Positions 1 through 8,603 of a stretch of 64,000 bases of DNA are shown here, piece after piece. Location: assembly GCA_900544595.1 (NCBI GenBank), contig UQVQ01000004.1, forward strand, positions 1 to 64,000, in the 5' to 3' direction. The position numbers and the translations under genes were made by a program. Source of the DNA: an uncultured Bacillota bacterium (GTDB taxonomy: Bacteria > Bacillota > Clostridia > Christensenellales > UBA1242). A model generated the notes under the pieces. The model saw nothing but the letters and a program-made list of their open reading frames with translations. It was not told where the DNA came from and did not search any database. How positions within the stretch are numbered: position 1 is the first letter of the stretch; each line of letters opens with the position of its first letter.

Positions 1-737
<737 letters not shown>

Positions 738-987
738 TTTGTATATAAACTTCGAATGAAGTAAATATCGTTAGTTTGACGTGACTCAAAAACTATTTTG
801 ACTTTTTTATACTTTGCGTAAATAAGAATAAGTATTAATGAATTGACAAGGTAAAATAAAAACCTTTTTATGTGTTTACACATCTACCTTTTCTTTCCAA
901 ATATTCAGTTTTCAAGGTTCGTTTCCCTTCTAAAAATAAAGGGAGTTTTGCTACGTTTAATGGGGTCTCCATCAGCGTAGCGAGGTA

Positions 988-1016
988 AATATACCACATT
1001 AAAAAAGCATTGTCAA
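988..1016 (-). promoter_or_regulatory. rrn promoter (TTGACA-N17-TATATT)
   Basis: On the minus strand a perfect -35 TTGACA (1016-1011) is followed after 17 bases by TATATT (993-988), which puts the start site near 981. The bases upstream (about 1017-1075) are A/T tracts like an UP element. The 738-980 leader contains a typical rrn-leader stretch (AACCTTGAAAACTGAAT) and no gene. From 738 to 1140 I see nothing else. Confidence 0.8.
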
Positions 1017-1143
1017 CAGATTTTTGCAAATTTTTTCAAAAATTTTAAAATTTTTTTTGAAAAAGGTGTTTTTGCTCAAAACCCGCGAAAAATAGGGCTT
1101 TTCGGCATATAAAAGGTTTTAACAAACTCTGAAAGAACAAAAA

Positions 1144-1164
1144 AATCGCAAACTATTTGCGATT
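1144..1164 (-). terminator. intrinsic terminator of the rdgB-like operon
   Basis: AATCGCAA / TTGCGATT form an 8-bp stem overlapping the stop codon of the rdgB-like gene, followed on the minus strand by a T-run. Confidence 0.65.
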
Positions 1165-1761
1165 CATTGAAAAAATTTCTTTAATAAAATTTTGTTGTTT
1201 AAGAAGTTCTTCGCCTTCATATTTGTTCCGTTCAACTGTTGTCATTTCGCTCATATATTTACCTGTTTCGGGGTCGAACGCAATGCTGTCGAGAGGAATT
1301 CCTTTTTTAATTATTTCGTTTGGAGTTGAAACAAAAAGGCGTTGAGGCTTAAACTCTCGAACAAACTCCTTTCCGCTTTCGTCGATTATTGCAAGGGCAA
1401 CATTGAAATGCCCCGTGCTTTGACCTCCAACCTCTTTTATCTTTTCAACATAAACATTAAGAAGTTCTTCGTCTGTTAACTCTTTGCCGTGGTTTCTCCT
1501 AACAAAAACTCCCGGTTGGTCTTCAGGTTTAAGCTTGTCAATTATAAGCCCGCTGTCGTTGGCAACAACTGGCATACCAGTTAATTTATGATACTCTCTC
1601 GCTTTAATTAGCGCATTTTCCGCTTCAGTTTTCCCTGTTTCTTCAACATCAACAGAAATGTTAAAGTCTTTTAGAGAACAAAAGTCAAGCCCAAGTTCAC
1701 GAAAGGCCTGACTGTATATATCAATTTTTCCTTGATTTGTTGTTGCAATTAAAACTTTCAT
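1153..1761 (-). CDS. rdgB: RdgB/HAM1-family non-canonical purine NTP pyrophosphatase (divergent)
   Basis: This 202-residue protein has the Ham1p fold signature. The N-terminal TTNQGK (7-12) is the phosphate-binding start, then come the EETGKT..ENA block (about 40-50) and NDSGL (68-72), which corresponds to the family's DDSGL base-binding motif. The family removes ITP, dITP and XTP from the nucleotide pool by releasing pyrophosphate. The C-terminal half is divergent: the usual GYDP and SHR-A motifs are poorly kept (FDPETG, then RNKYEGE), so substrate preference may differ. A ribosome binding site AAGGAA lies 10 bases before the ATG. It is the last gene of a three-gene minus-strand run with the DegV and CYTH-like genes. 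Confidence 0.75.
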   Translation of the reverse strand: MKVLIATTNQGKIDIYSQAFRELGLDFCSLKDFNISVDVEETGKTEAENALIKAREYHKLTGMPVVANDSGLIIDKLKPEDQPGVFVRRNHGKELTDEELLNVYVEKIKEVGGQSTGHFNVALAIIDESGKEFVREFKPQRLFVSTPNEIIKKGIPLDSIAFDPETGKYMSEMTTVERNKYEGEELLKQQNFIKEIFSMNRK

Positions 1762-1780
1762 CTTTTGAATTCCTTAAAAC

Positions 1781-2599
1781 TTATTCTCCAACCCAAGCAA
1801 GTCCAATTGAAGGGCCAACGTGCGCACCAACAACAGGTGAAACCGTTCCTTCCTTAATTTCTCGACCTTTAAAATGTTCAAGGACTTTTTGTTTAAAATC
1901 GCCAAAGTAGGAAGGGTGCCCTGCTTTAATTACGAAAAGTTGGCGAATTTTTTCTGGAACTTGTTTAATCATGTCGGAAATTGCCTTCGACAACCCAATT
2001 GATTTTTTATCGGATAGAACACCTTCTTTGAAAAGGACAATTGGTTTAATTTTTAAAAGCGAGGCAACAACCGCTTTTAGTGTTCCAATTCTTCCGTTCT
2101 TTTTAAGGTTATCGAAACTTTCTGGAATAAATGTTATTGCACTGTTTTTTCTATACTTTGAAAGCGCAGTTATAATTTGTTTAACATTTTTCCCGTTCTT
2201 TATCATATCAACACTTTCATAAACGTAACCAATTGAGGTTTGTCCAATGGATTGCGTGTCAAAAACTGTAACCTTGCTTGGGTCTTTGCATTGCTCTTTT
2301 GCAAGGCACGCGCAGTTATATGTTCCGCTTAATGTTTGAGAAAGAGTTAAAACAAGGGCTTCATTGCCTTGGTCGATTATCTCGTTAAAAATGTTTATGA
2401 AGCTCTCAAGAGAAGGCTGACTTGTTTTTGGGATTTCTTTTGTTTTTTCCATCTTCTCATAAATTTCATCATATAAGGCATCGTTTTCAACATATTCTCT
2501 GTCATTAAATAAAATTCGAAGCGGGTTAACATAAATTCCGTTTTCTTTGATATATTTCTCGCTTGGACAGCAAGTTGAATCAACAACAATTTTAATCAT
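1781..2599 (-). CDS. DegV family fatty-acid-binding protein (copy 1)
   Basis: This 272-residue protein is of the DegV family, which binds single fatty acids; in Firmicutes members such as FakB the lipid is presented to the FakA kinase. Visible hallmarks are the opening VDSTCC motif, the loop LSQTLSGTYN near residues 98-107, the NGRIG motif near 168 and a C-terminal HVGPSIG that closes on the acyl head group. The start is supported by AAAAGGGAA upstream. A second, distinct DegV copy lies at 4231-5091 on the other strand. No FakA is visible in the window, so the kinase partner is inferred only. Confidence 0.88.
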   Translation of the reverse strand: MIKIVVDSTCCPSEKYIKENGIYVNPLRILFNDREYVENDALYDEIYEKMEKTKEIPKTSQPSLESFINIFNEIIDQGNEALVLTLSQTLSGTYNCACLAKEQCKDPSKVTVFDTQSIGQTSIGYVYESVDMIKNGKNVKQIITALSKYRKNSAITFIPESFDNLKKNGRIGTLKAVVASLLKIKPIVLFKEGVLSDKKSIGLSKAISDMIKQVPEKIRQLFVIKAGHPSYFGDFKQKVLEHFKGREIKEGTVSPVVGAHVGPSIGLAWVGE

Positions 2600-2642
2600 C
2601 TTATTTCCCTTTTATATCTAGTCTATGCTGGCAAAATTAAAA

Positions 2643-3323
2643 CTATTTCGTCATTCTAAGCGCAATTTGATATTTTGAATCGGAAATTGGCATAATTTCC
2701 TTGCAATACTTTTCAAGCCTGTCGATGAAGATTAAGAAGTCTTTTGCAGTTGCTTCCGACGACGCACGCTCAATTTTAAGCATGTCTAATTCTGCTTTTC
2801 TTTTTGTGAAATTGTTTTTAAATTTAACTTCCTCGAAAGTCATAACCCCTTTAAACCCTGTTCCGCTTAAAACTTTAAACGCATCAACTTTTGTTCGTAT
2901 TTCAACCTTTGGAACAACAACTTTTAAAATGTTTTCAAAGTCGATGCTAAATTTCGTTGTGAAAAACGATGTTATTCCGTTTATAAGGAACAGCATATGG
3001 TCTTGAACCCCATCTCTAAGCCCAATAGGGTGGACAAATATTTTCTTTTCTTTGGAAAGATTTTTTTCAAATAAGTAGTCCTCTCTCTCAACCTTAAAAT
3101 AAGCCTTGTTTCCCTCAACAACTTTTGAAAGCAAAATTCCCGCGCTTGCAAGAAGGTTGTTTGGAGAATCATAGTAAACCTCTTCAACCATATATCTTCC
3201 TTCGCCAATAAAGTTATACATTGGCATTTCGGTTTCAAGGCGCAAAATATTTTTATAACTGCTCTTTGCAAAAACGGTGTAGGTTCGAACCCCTTCGGAT
3301 CTTACAATTTCAAATTTTCCCAT
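2643..3323 (-). CDS. CYTH-like (triphosphate tunnel) domain protein, tentative
   Basis: This 226-residue soluble protein has no fully clear family. The segment EVYYDSPNNLLASAGILL (about 48-65) resembles the Y-x-D-T/S-P-x-x-x-L-x-x-x-x-x-x-L strand-helix of CYTH/triphosphate tunnel enzymes. The later alternation of charged strands, including FEEVKFKNN and KRKAELDMLKIER, fits the tunnel walls. The N-terminal ExExK motif of active CYTH enzymes is not obvious, so it may be an inactive or very divergent member. It is first in the run with the DegV and rdgB-like genes, with RBS AAAAGGG and a promoter at 3370-3398. Function unknown. Confidence 0.45.
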   Translation of the reverse strand: MGKFEIVRSEGVRTYTVFAKSSYKNILRLETEMPMYNFIGEGRYMVEEVYYDSPNNLLASAGILLSKVVEGNKAYFKVEREDYLFEKNLSKEKKIFVHPIGLRDGVQDHMLFLINGITSFFTTKFSIDFENILKVVVPKVEIRTKVDAFKVLSGTGFKGVMTFEEVKFKNNFTKRKAELDMLKIERASSEATAKDFLIFIDRLEKYCKEIMPISDSKYQIALRMTK

Positions 3324-3369
3324 TTCTTTTTCCCTTTTTAGTTTTTAGTTAGGAATTATCTCTATATAT

Positions 3370-3398
3370 AATATAGAACAAAAATAAACTTTTAACAA
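3370..3398 (-). promoter_or_regulatory. sigma-A promoter (TTGTTA-N17-TATATT) for the CYTH-like operon
   Basis: -35 TTGTTA (3398-3393) and -10 TATATT (3375-3370), spacing 17, about 45 bases upstream of the CYTH-like start at 3323. Confidence 0.5.
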
Positions 3399-3513
3399 AC
3401 TTTTTTAACTTAAAATATTTTTATTTCCTTAGCAAAATTTTTCCGCCTTAAACAAAAAAAACAAGATGTTATTGTTCCGCCTCATTAGCAGCAATTTCTC
3501 TTAACAAAAAAGA

Positions 3514-3533
3514 AAAAGCTCAAACGAGCTTTT
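3514..3533 (-). terminator. terminator of rubrerythrin gene
   Basis: AAAAGCTC / GAGCTTTT stem with a four-base loop at the end of the rubrerythrin frame, followed on the minus strand by TTTTTCTTTTTT. Confidence 0.7.
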
Positions 3534-4116
3534 AGTCTTCAAGTTCCAAAACATAATAGCCAATGTCATAATTGCAAAGCGGACAAGTTTTTTCGGGCTG
3601 TTTGGACGTTTCTTCAAATCCACATTTTGAACATTTCCATTTTTTTGCCGTTTGACTTTTATAAAGTTTGTTTTTCTTTAGTTTGTCGTAAATTTCAGTT
3701 AGCTGCTTGCTGTGACAATCCTCAACTGTTGCAATTCTTAAAAACTGGTCGGCAACGTCGTCATATCCCTCGTCACGAGCAATTCTTGCAAAAGCGGGAT
3801 AGATGCTTTCAAACTGAGAATGCTCGGCAATTGATGCAAGTTTAAGCCCTGGGTCAAGCTCATATGGCGAAATTGGAAAACCCGCCTCAATTGCAATGTT
3901 TTTTTCGTTTTTTCCATATTTCAAAATGAAATCATAAAAAACTTTTGCATGGCTCATTTCATTTTTCGCAAGTGTTTTCATAAGCCCCATAATATAATTT
4001 AATTTATCAGTTTTTGCTTGTTGCGCAAGAAATTGATATCTTGCTCCGTCTTGGCATTCCCCAATGAACGCTCTTTCCAAATTTTTTCTCGTTTGTGATT
4101 TTTCAAAGTCAACCAT
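3532..4116 (-). CDS. rbr: rubrerythrin
   Basis: This 194-residue rubrerythrin is a cytoplasmic non-haem di-iron peroxidase that protects anaerobes from hydrogen peroxide. The N-terminal ferritin-like domain shows the iron-ligand glutamates in IGECQDGARY, KNEMSHAK, HSQFESIYP and ATVEDCHSK. The C-terminal rubredoxin-like domain has CSKC and CPLC pairs for one iron. An in-frame start six codons upstream exists, but GGAGGG six bases before the ATG at 4116 fixes the start here. It stands alone, divergent from the second DegV gene, and ends in its own terminator. It suggests an anaerobic host. Confidence 0.95.
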   Translation of the reverse strand: MVDFEKSQTRKNLERAFIGECQDGARYQFLAQQAKTDKLNYIMGLMKTLAKNEMSHAKVFYDFILKYGKNEKNIAIEAGFPISPYELDPGLKLASIAEHSQFESIYPAFARIARDEGYDDVADQFLRIATVEDCHSKQLTEIYDKLKKNKLYKSQTAKKWKCSKCGFEETSKQPEKTCPLCNYDIGYYVLELED

Positions 4117-4185
4117 ATTTTCCCTCCAATACAAAACACATTATTAACCTTATAAAAAATTTTAAACCATTTTCCTTATTCTCTT

Positions 4186-4214
4186 TGTTTTTCAAATTAA
4201 AATGTGCTATAAAT
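4186..4214 (+). promoter_or_regulatory. promoter (TTGTTT-N17-TATAAA) for DegV copy 2
   Basis: -35 TTGTTT (4186-4191) and -10 TATAAA (4209-4214), spacing 17, 16 bases before the ATG at 4231; RBS CGGAG lies in between. Confidence 0.5.
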
Positions 4215-4230
4215 ATTTTCGGAGAAAAAT

Positions 4231-5091
4231 ATGGATAAATTTGTTTTGTCAACCGACACCTGCTGCGACGAACTTAAATCAACTCTTAAAAGAGACCGAA
4301 TTGAATACATACCAATGTGCTACATTTCCGACGGAGAAATTTATGAAGACAACTTTAACTCCGCCGAAGAATATAAATATTTTTATGACGAAATGAAAAA
4401 GGGGAAGATTTTTTCAACAACTGGGCTCAACCCATTTCAACTTAAAGAATATTTCCAAGAAATTATAAGCCGAACCAATTTAGATGTTGTTCACATTTCG
4501 CTTTCCTCTGGACTGAGCGGAACGTGCTCGCTTGCAATACAAGTTGCAAACGAAATTAACGAAACTTCGGAAAAGAAAGTTTATGTTGTCGACAGCCTTT
4601 CAGCAACCCAAGGGCAAAACGCAATTCTTTGCCACGCTACGCTTTTAAGAAACGAAGGCAAAACAGCAGAGGAAGCAATTGAAGCTTTGCAAAACACAAT
4701 TAAAAACCTTGATGTTTCGTTTTTCCTTGGCGACCTTGAAGCCCTTAAACGCGGAGGGAGAATTGGCGGCGCGCAAGCAATGATTGCAAAAGTTATGCAA
4801 CTTCGCCCTGTTTTGAAATTCGACGAGGAAGGAAAACTTCAAGTTATTGAAAAAGCAATGGGCTCGAAACGTGCAATTCATTCACTTTTAGACAGACTTA
4901 AAAACTATAACCCTTCTTCCCCAATTCCAATTTATCTTGCATATTCTGGTGATGTTGAAAATGCGCTTGAACTTCGAAAACTTATTGAAACAAAATATGG
5001 AATCATGAACACAATTCTTGGCCCTGTTGGTCCTGTTATTTGTTCCCACACCGGCCCTTCATTAACCGGGTTAATCTTTGTTAAGAAATAA
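4231..5091 (+). CDS. DegV family fatty-acid-binding protein (copy 2)
   Basis: This 286-residue DegV-family lipid-binding protein starts with the LSTDTCCDEL motif. It keeps the acyl-binding loop SLSSGLSGT (about 90-98), LKRGGRIGG (about 172-180) and the C-terminal SHTGPSLTG. RBS CGGAG sits six bases before the ATG. It is monocistronic and shares a bidirectional terminator with scpB. It differs clearly from the copy at 1781-2599, so the two probably carry different acyl chains; that is inferred from family knowledge of FakB paralogues. Confidence 0.9.
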   Translation: MDKFVLSTDTCCDELKSTLKRDRIEYIPMCYISDGEIYEDNFNSAEEYKYFYDEMKKGKIFSTTGLNPFQLKEYFQEIISRTNLDVVHISLSSGLSGTCSLAIQVANEINETSEKKVYVVDSLSATQGQNAILCHATLLRNEGKTAEEAIEALQNTIKNLDVSFFLGDLEALKRGGRIGGAQAMIAKVMQLRPVLKFDEEGKLQVIEKAMGSKRAIHSLLDRLKNYNPSSPIPIYLAYSGDVENALELRKLIETKYGIMNTILGPVGPVICSHTGPSLTGLIFVKK

Positions 5092-5095
5092 TAAA

Positions 5096-5120
5096 AACGC
5101 CTTTAAACAAGGCGTTTTTT
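5096..5120. terminator. bidirectional terminator between DegV copy 2 and scpB
   Basis: ACGCCTT (5097-5103) / AAGGCGT (5109-5115) flanked by A-run and T-run, lying between two convergent genes. Confidence 0.85.
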
Positions 5121-5125
5121 ATAAT

Positions 5126-5884
5126 TTAACTTACAATGTCAACATCTTCGTTTTTCAAAAAATCTGGAATTTCTTCTTTATCTGGGATTTTAAAGTTTGC
5201 ATTTTCCATAGCTTTTTTAATTTTGCTGTCAATTTCCTCAATGCTAAGTTCTTCGCGTTTCATATCGCGTCTTTCAAATGTTTCTTCAACTTCCTTAATT
5301 TCATAGTTGTTGAAAAGTTCGGTTGAAGTTTCATTTTCGGCATAAAGTGTTTTAATTCTTTCCATTAGGGCTTCGCTGTCTGGAAGGTCGGCAATGTCTG
5401 TTAGTCCAAATCTCTTTAAAAATTCTTCTGTTGTTCCAAAGAGAAGAGGTTTCCCAACAGCATCTTTTCTTCCAACAACTTCAATTAAATTATGGTCGAG
5501 AAGAGTTTGGACTGTATAGTCGCTGTTAACTCCGCGAACATCTTCAATTTCAAGTCTTGTCACGGGCTGCTTGTATGCAATTATTGCAAGAGTTTCAAGA
5601 GTTGCCTTTGTTAGCGCACGCTCGCGAATTGGATTTAAAACTGTTGAAATATATTCGGCGTAGTCTGGGTTCGAACAAAGTTGAACTTTTGTGTTATATC
5701 GAATTAAATGAACCCCGCTTTCTTTGCTTAATCTTTCTTCAAGTTTATCAACCGCTTTTTTAACGCGTTTTAAATCAACTTCCAATTTTTCGGCAATATA
5801 GTTCGTGTCAACACCTTCGCCAGCAACAAACAAAATTCCATAAATAATATCTTCCAAATCTTTTTCAATAAATAAGTCGCTCAT
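5126..5884 (-). CDS. scpB: segregation and condensation protein B
   Basis: This 252-residue winged-helix protein forms a dimer on ScpA and, with SMC, makes the condensin that compacts and separates chromosomes. Typical ScpB features are DIIYGILFVAGEGV near the start, the strand around VRGVNSDYTVQTLLDHNLIE and GRPLLF-type text (GKPLLFGTTEEFLKRFGL). The acidic C-terminal tail is longer than in B. subtilis (197 residues). The upstream in-frame ATG at 5941 overlaps scpA deeply, so I chose the ATG at 5884, five bases after the scpA stop codon, with AAGGAA upstream. Confidence 0.93.
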   Translation of the reverse strand: MSDLFIEKDLEDIIYGILFVAGEGVDTNYIAEKLEVDLKRVKKAVDKLEERLSKESGVHLIRYNTKVQLCSNPDYAEYISTVLNPIRERALTKATLETLAIIAYKQPVTRLEIEDVRGVNSDYTVQTLLDHNLIEVVGRKDAVGKPLLFGTTEEFLKRFGLTDIADLPDSEALMERIKTLYAENETSTELFNNYEIKEVEETFERRDMKREELSIEEIDSKIKKAMENANFKIPDKEEIPDFLKNEDVDIVS

Positions 5885-5888
5885 TGGT

Positions 5889-6692
5889 TTATTCCTTTTC
5901 TGTTTTATTTTCCGCCGCCAAAGTATCTTCTTCTGCTGCATTTTGTTGATATTTTGTTATTTCAATTTCCTCAAATGTTCCGTGCTGAGAAATTGAGATT
6001 GTTTGAAGTTTAAGAAGCTCCAAAATTGCAAGAAAAACGTTGATTATTTCGCTTTTTGTTATGTCTTTATCCAAAAGTTCTTTAAACTTAACTTTATCTT
6101 TAACCATAACAGCATCTTTAATTGCTGCAATTTTTTCCGCAATCGTGAACCTATCTTTAACAATGTTTTTAGGCTCGTCGGTTTTTGTTTCAACTTGGGT
6201 TTTATGCATAAAGTGCATGAAAGCATCAAGAAGATTATCCAAAACCATATCTTTTAAAATGATTTTATACTTGTTAGCGCTTGGTTCTGGTTCTTTATAA
6301 AGTTTGTTAACATCTTCAAGGGTTCTAAGTTTTTCGCTTGCCTCTTTAAAGATTTTATACTCTTCAATTTGTCGAAGAAGTTTTGTTTCTGGGTCTTCTT
6401 CGTCTGGAATTGCCTCATCAAGACGAGGAAGAAGTTTCTTGCTTTTAATTTCCAAAAGCGTTGCCGCCATTTCAATAAACTCGCTTGCCTTTTCCAAATC
6501 AACGCTGTCGATATCGTCGAGATATTGCAAATATTGCTCTGTTATTTCCGAAAGGCGAACCTCGGTTATGTCCATTTTTGCTTCTTTAATTAGGTGCAGC
6601 AACAAATCAAGCGGGCCTTCAAAAACGTCCAACTTAACGCGATATGTTTCCCCGTCGGGAATTTCTGTTTGAATTGCAATTTCTTCTTCCAT
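5889..6692 (-). CDS. scpA: segregation and condensation protein A
   Basis: This 267-residue kleisin subunit of the SMC-ScpAB condensin bridges the SMC heads. It begins after a short leader with the family motif FEGPLDLLLHLIKEAKMDI (about 24-42), continues with ITEQYLQYLDDI and the LEIKSKKLLP helix, and ends with the ScpB/SMC-binding winged-helix region rich in LELLKL. It lies between the M50 protease and scpB with 1- and 4-base gaps, so translation is probably coupled. Confidence 0.95.
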   Translation of the reverse strand: MEEEIAIQTEIPDGETYRVKLDVFEGPLDLLLHLIKEAKMDITEVRLSEITEQYLQYLDDIDSVDLEKASEFIEMAATLLEIKSKKLLPRLDEAIPDEEDPETKLLRQIEEYKIFKEASEKLRTLEDVNKLYKEPEPSANKYKIILKDMVLDNLLDAFMHFMHKTQVETKTDEPKNIVKDRFTIAEKIAAIKDAVMVKDKVKFKELLDKDITKSEIINVFLAILELLKLQTISISQHGTFEEIEITKYQQNAAEEDTLAAENKTEKE

Positions 6693-6693
6693 T

Positions 6694-7356
6694 CTAAAAA
6701 ATTAACCCCCAAAACATTAGGAATAACTTTAAAACTCCGTTTGCAACAAAGTCGAAAGCAAACCCAAATGCGCCAGTGACAACAAGAACAATGAGGATTA
6801 TTCCTCCATATTTTATCATAAAATTTGAAAACTTGTTATCATATTTTAAAAATGTGTTAATAAAATTAAACCCGTCAAGAGGATAGATTGGCAAGAGATT
6901 AAAAATTGCAAGCGAAATGTTAATTAAAATTAAAAACATTGTTAAATAATACAAAAACAATTTCCCGGCATTTGTTGACGAAGCAAACCCCGCGCAAAGT
7001 TTAAAAAAGGGAACGGCAAAGAACGCCAAAATTAAGTTCGTTATTATTCCCGCAAGCGAAACAGGAGCCATACTCTTTTTATAGTTTCGAAAATTAAGAG
7101 GGTTAATTGGAACAGGCTTTGCCCAGCCAAACCCAACAAACAAGAACGACAAACTTCCCCAAAGGTCGAGATGTTTAAACGGATTAAGCGACAGTCTTCC
7201 TTGCTCTTTTGCAGTTTTATCGCCGCACCAATAGGCAACAAGCCCGTGGGCAAGTTCGTGCATCATAAGGGCAAAAACAATTGCCAAAACGTATGCTAGC
7301 GCAAGCATTAGCATTTCAATTCCCGGTAAATTATATTGAGTTAAATAAAATAGCAT
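6694..7356 (-). CDS. site-2 protease family (M50) membrane metalloprotease
   Basis: This 220-residue polytopic membrane protein of the YwhC/rhomboid-like M50B group has zinc-ligand motif HELAH (33-37, with M at 7356 as residue 1) and third ligand in PIYPLDG. Four to six hydrophobic segments alternate along it. Such proteases cut substrates inside the membrane; the substrate here is unknown. A GTG at 7362 could start the frame, but neither start has a ribosome binding site. A -10 box TATAAT ends six bases before the ATG at 7356, which suggests a leaderless mRNA starting there. It heads the scpA-scpB operon, a common arrangement in Firmicutes. Confidence 0.88.
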   Translation of the reverse strand: MLFYLTQYNLPGIEMLMLALAYVLAIVFALMMHELAHGLVAYWCGDKTAKEQGRLSLNPFKHLDLWGSLSFLFVGFGWAKPVPINPLNFRNYKKSMAPVSLAGIITNLILAFFAVPFFKLCAGFASSTNAGKLFLYYLTMFLILINISLAIFNLLPIYPLDGFNFINTFLKYDNKFSNFMIKYGGIILIVLVVTGAFGFAFDFVANGVLKLFLMFWGLIF

Positions 7357-7362
7357 AACCAC

Positions 7363-7391
7363 ATTATATAATAAAAGGATTTATTTTGCAA
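7363..7391 (-). promoter_or_regulatory. promoter (TTGCAA-N17-TATAAT) for M50-scpA-scpB, leaderless type
   Basis: -35 TTGCAA (7391-7386) and -10 TATAAT (7368-7363), spacing 17; six bases separate the -10 from the ATG at 7356. The -35 lies inside the terminator hairpin of the preceding small gene. Confidence 0.6.
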
Positions 7392-7398
7392 TAAATCC
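7377..7398 (-). terminator. terminator of the WG-repeat-like gene
   Basis: GGATTTATT (7377-7385) / AATAAATCC (7390-7398), a perfect 9-bp stem with a 4-base loop, followed on the minus strand by TTTTATTAT. It overlaps the promoter of the M50 gene. Confidence 0.75.
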
Positions 7399-7429
7399 AT
7401 AAAAGTTTTTGGTTAAACTGTTTTTTGTG

Positions 7430-7597
7430 TTATTTTTCGGCAAAGTTTGTTGCGTTTGCTTGAGAAGAAGGCTTAACTTGATTGGTGAAAAAAGAATCAT
7501 TTGCAACCATATCTCTTGTTGACGTATAAACAGGTTGAACAATAATTTTGTTCCCTTCTTTAACCCCATATTTGCCGTTAACTTTAAAAACTTTCAT
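7430..7597 (-). CDS. 55-residue WG-repeat-like small protein
   Basis: The first half, FKVNGKYGVKEGNKIIVQPVY (the central part of residues 4-24), matches one WG/KWG beta-repeat of the type G-K-Y/W-G-V-x-x-x-x-G-x-x-I-x-x-P-x-Y. The second half is polar and low in order. A single WG repeat in so short a protein is unusual, since such repeats normally come in long arrays. The start at 7597 is chosen over an in-frame start 10 codons upstream because GAGGG lies just before it. It has its own consensus promoter and terminator, so it is probably real and well expressed. Function unknown. Confidence 0.6.
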   Translation of the reverse strand: MKVFKVNGKYGVKEGNKIIVQPVYTSTRDMVANDSFFTNQVKPSSQANATNFAEK

Positions 7598-7615
7598 ACA
7601 TCCCTCTTTTTTATA

Positions 7616-7644
7616 ATCATAAGACAAAATCGTCCTGTTGTCAA
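7616..7644 (-). promoter_or_regulatory. promoter (TTGACA-N17-TATGAT) of the WG-repeat-like gene
   Basis: Perfect -35 TTGACA (7644-7639) and -10 TATGAT (7621-7616), spacing 17, about 18 bases before the start codon. Confidence 0.7.
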
Positions 7645-7672
7645 TAGAAAAAATATGTCGAAAGAGTGTTGA

Positions 7673-8602
7673 TTATTTGTTTTTCCTAAGCGAGTTTAAA
7701 ATTCCTTCAAATTTTTCTGGAAGCGGAATTTCAAATTCCATTTTTTCATTTGTTCGAGGATGGACAAACGAAATTTTATAGGCGCACAAAAATTGACCAA
7801 AAAGACCAAACCTCTTTGCGCCGCCATAGGTTTCATCGCCAACAAGAGGGTGATTAAGATATTTGCAATGAACGCGAATTTGATGTGTCCTCCCCGTTTT
7901 AAGCGAAAACTCAATAAGAGAAAAATTTTTGAAATATTCAACCGTTTTATATTCCGTTATTGCAACTCTCGCGCCTGGAACGTTTTCTCCAATTCCATAT
8001 GCCGCCATTTTCTTTCGATCTTTTCGATCTCTTGCAATAAGGGTTTCAACAGTTCCTTCTTGCTCTTTGAACGCCCCTTCAATAAGTCCAAGATAGTTCC
8101 TTCTGCAAGTTTTGTTTGCAATTTGCCTTGCAAGTTCGTTATGCGCAAAATCGTTTTTTGCAACAATCAAAAGTCCGCAAGTGTTTTTATCTATGCGGTG
8201 AACAATTCCTGGGCGGAGTTCGCCGTTAATTCCGCTTAAATCTTTAATTTCCTTAACAAGCCCGTTAACAAGAGTTCCGTCTTTGCATGAAGTGCATGGA
8301 TGAACAACAACTCCTTGCGGTTTGTTAACAACAGCAACATCGGCATCTTGATACACAATTTCAAAATCGACATCTTGTCCAACCGTTTCAATTGGTTTTG
8401 GCTCTTGGATTTCAAAAAAAACAACATCGAACAAGCGAAGAGCCTCGCCTGCTTTAAAAATTTTTTTCTCGCCGCGAAGAACATAAACTTCTTGTTTCTT
8501 CATTGCGTTTTGAATGAAAGAGCGCGAAAAAGAAGGAAACTTTTCAAGAAGAAAAGCATCGGCGCGTTTTCCTTTGTCGCTTTCCAAAACCTCAAATTCC
8601 AC
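7673..8602 (-). CDS. rluD: RluD-family 23S rRNA pseudouridine synthase
   Basis: This 309-residue protein has an N-terminal S4 RNA-binding domain (about 1-65, with RADAFLLEKFPSFSRS) and a RluA/RluD catalytic domain. The catalytic aspartate is in HRIDKNTCGLL and the uracil-pocket motif is GRTHQIRVHC. It isomerises specific uridines of 23S rRNA; the exact sites cannot be told from sequence. An ATG at 8647 would overlap lspA by 44 bases. I prefer the GTG at 8602, one base after the lspA stop, where the S4 domain naturally begins. Third gene of the sepF-lspA-rluD run. Confidence 0.9.
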   Translation of the reverse strand: MEFEVLESDKGKRADAFLLEKFPSFSRSFIQNAMKKQEVYVLRGEKKIFKAGEALRLFDVVFFEIQEPKPIETVGQDVDFEIVYQDADVAVVNKPQGVVVHPCTSCKDGTLVNGLVKEIKDLSGINGELRPGIVHRIDKNTCGLLIVAKNDFAHNELARQIANKTCRRNYLGLIEGAFKEQEGTVETLIARDRKDRKKMAAYGIGENVPGARVAITEYKTVEYFKNFSLIEFSLKTGRTHQIRVHCKYLNHPLVGDETYGGAKRFGLFGQFLCAYKISFVHPRTNEKMEFEIPLPEKFEGILNSLRKNK

Positions 8603-8603
8603 T

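Noticed and set aside
4202..4396. Alternative 64-residue frame at the start of DegV copy 2
   Set aside because: Out of frame with the clear DegV gene that has the RBS; a shadow.
7656..7662. TGTCGAA upstream of the WG-repeat-like promoter as a third 0A box
   Set aside because: Only the 7-base core matches; about eight such 7-mers are expected by chance in the window, and others occur inside coding sequence (for example at 62759).
7760..8239. 159-residue open frame on the plus strand
   Set aside because: Antisense to the RluD-type gene; composition mirrors the real coding strand and there is no RBS or family match.
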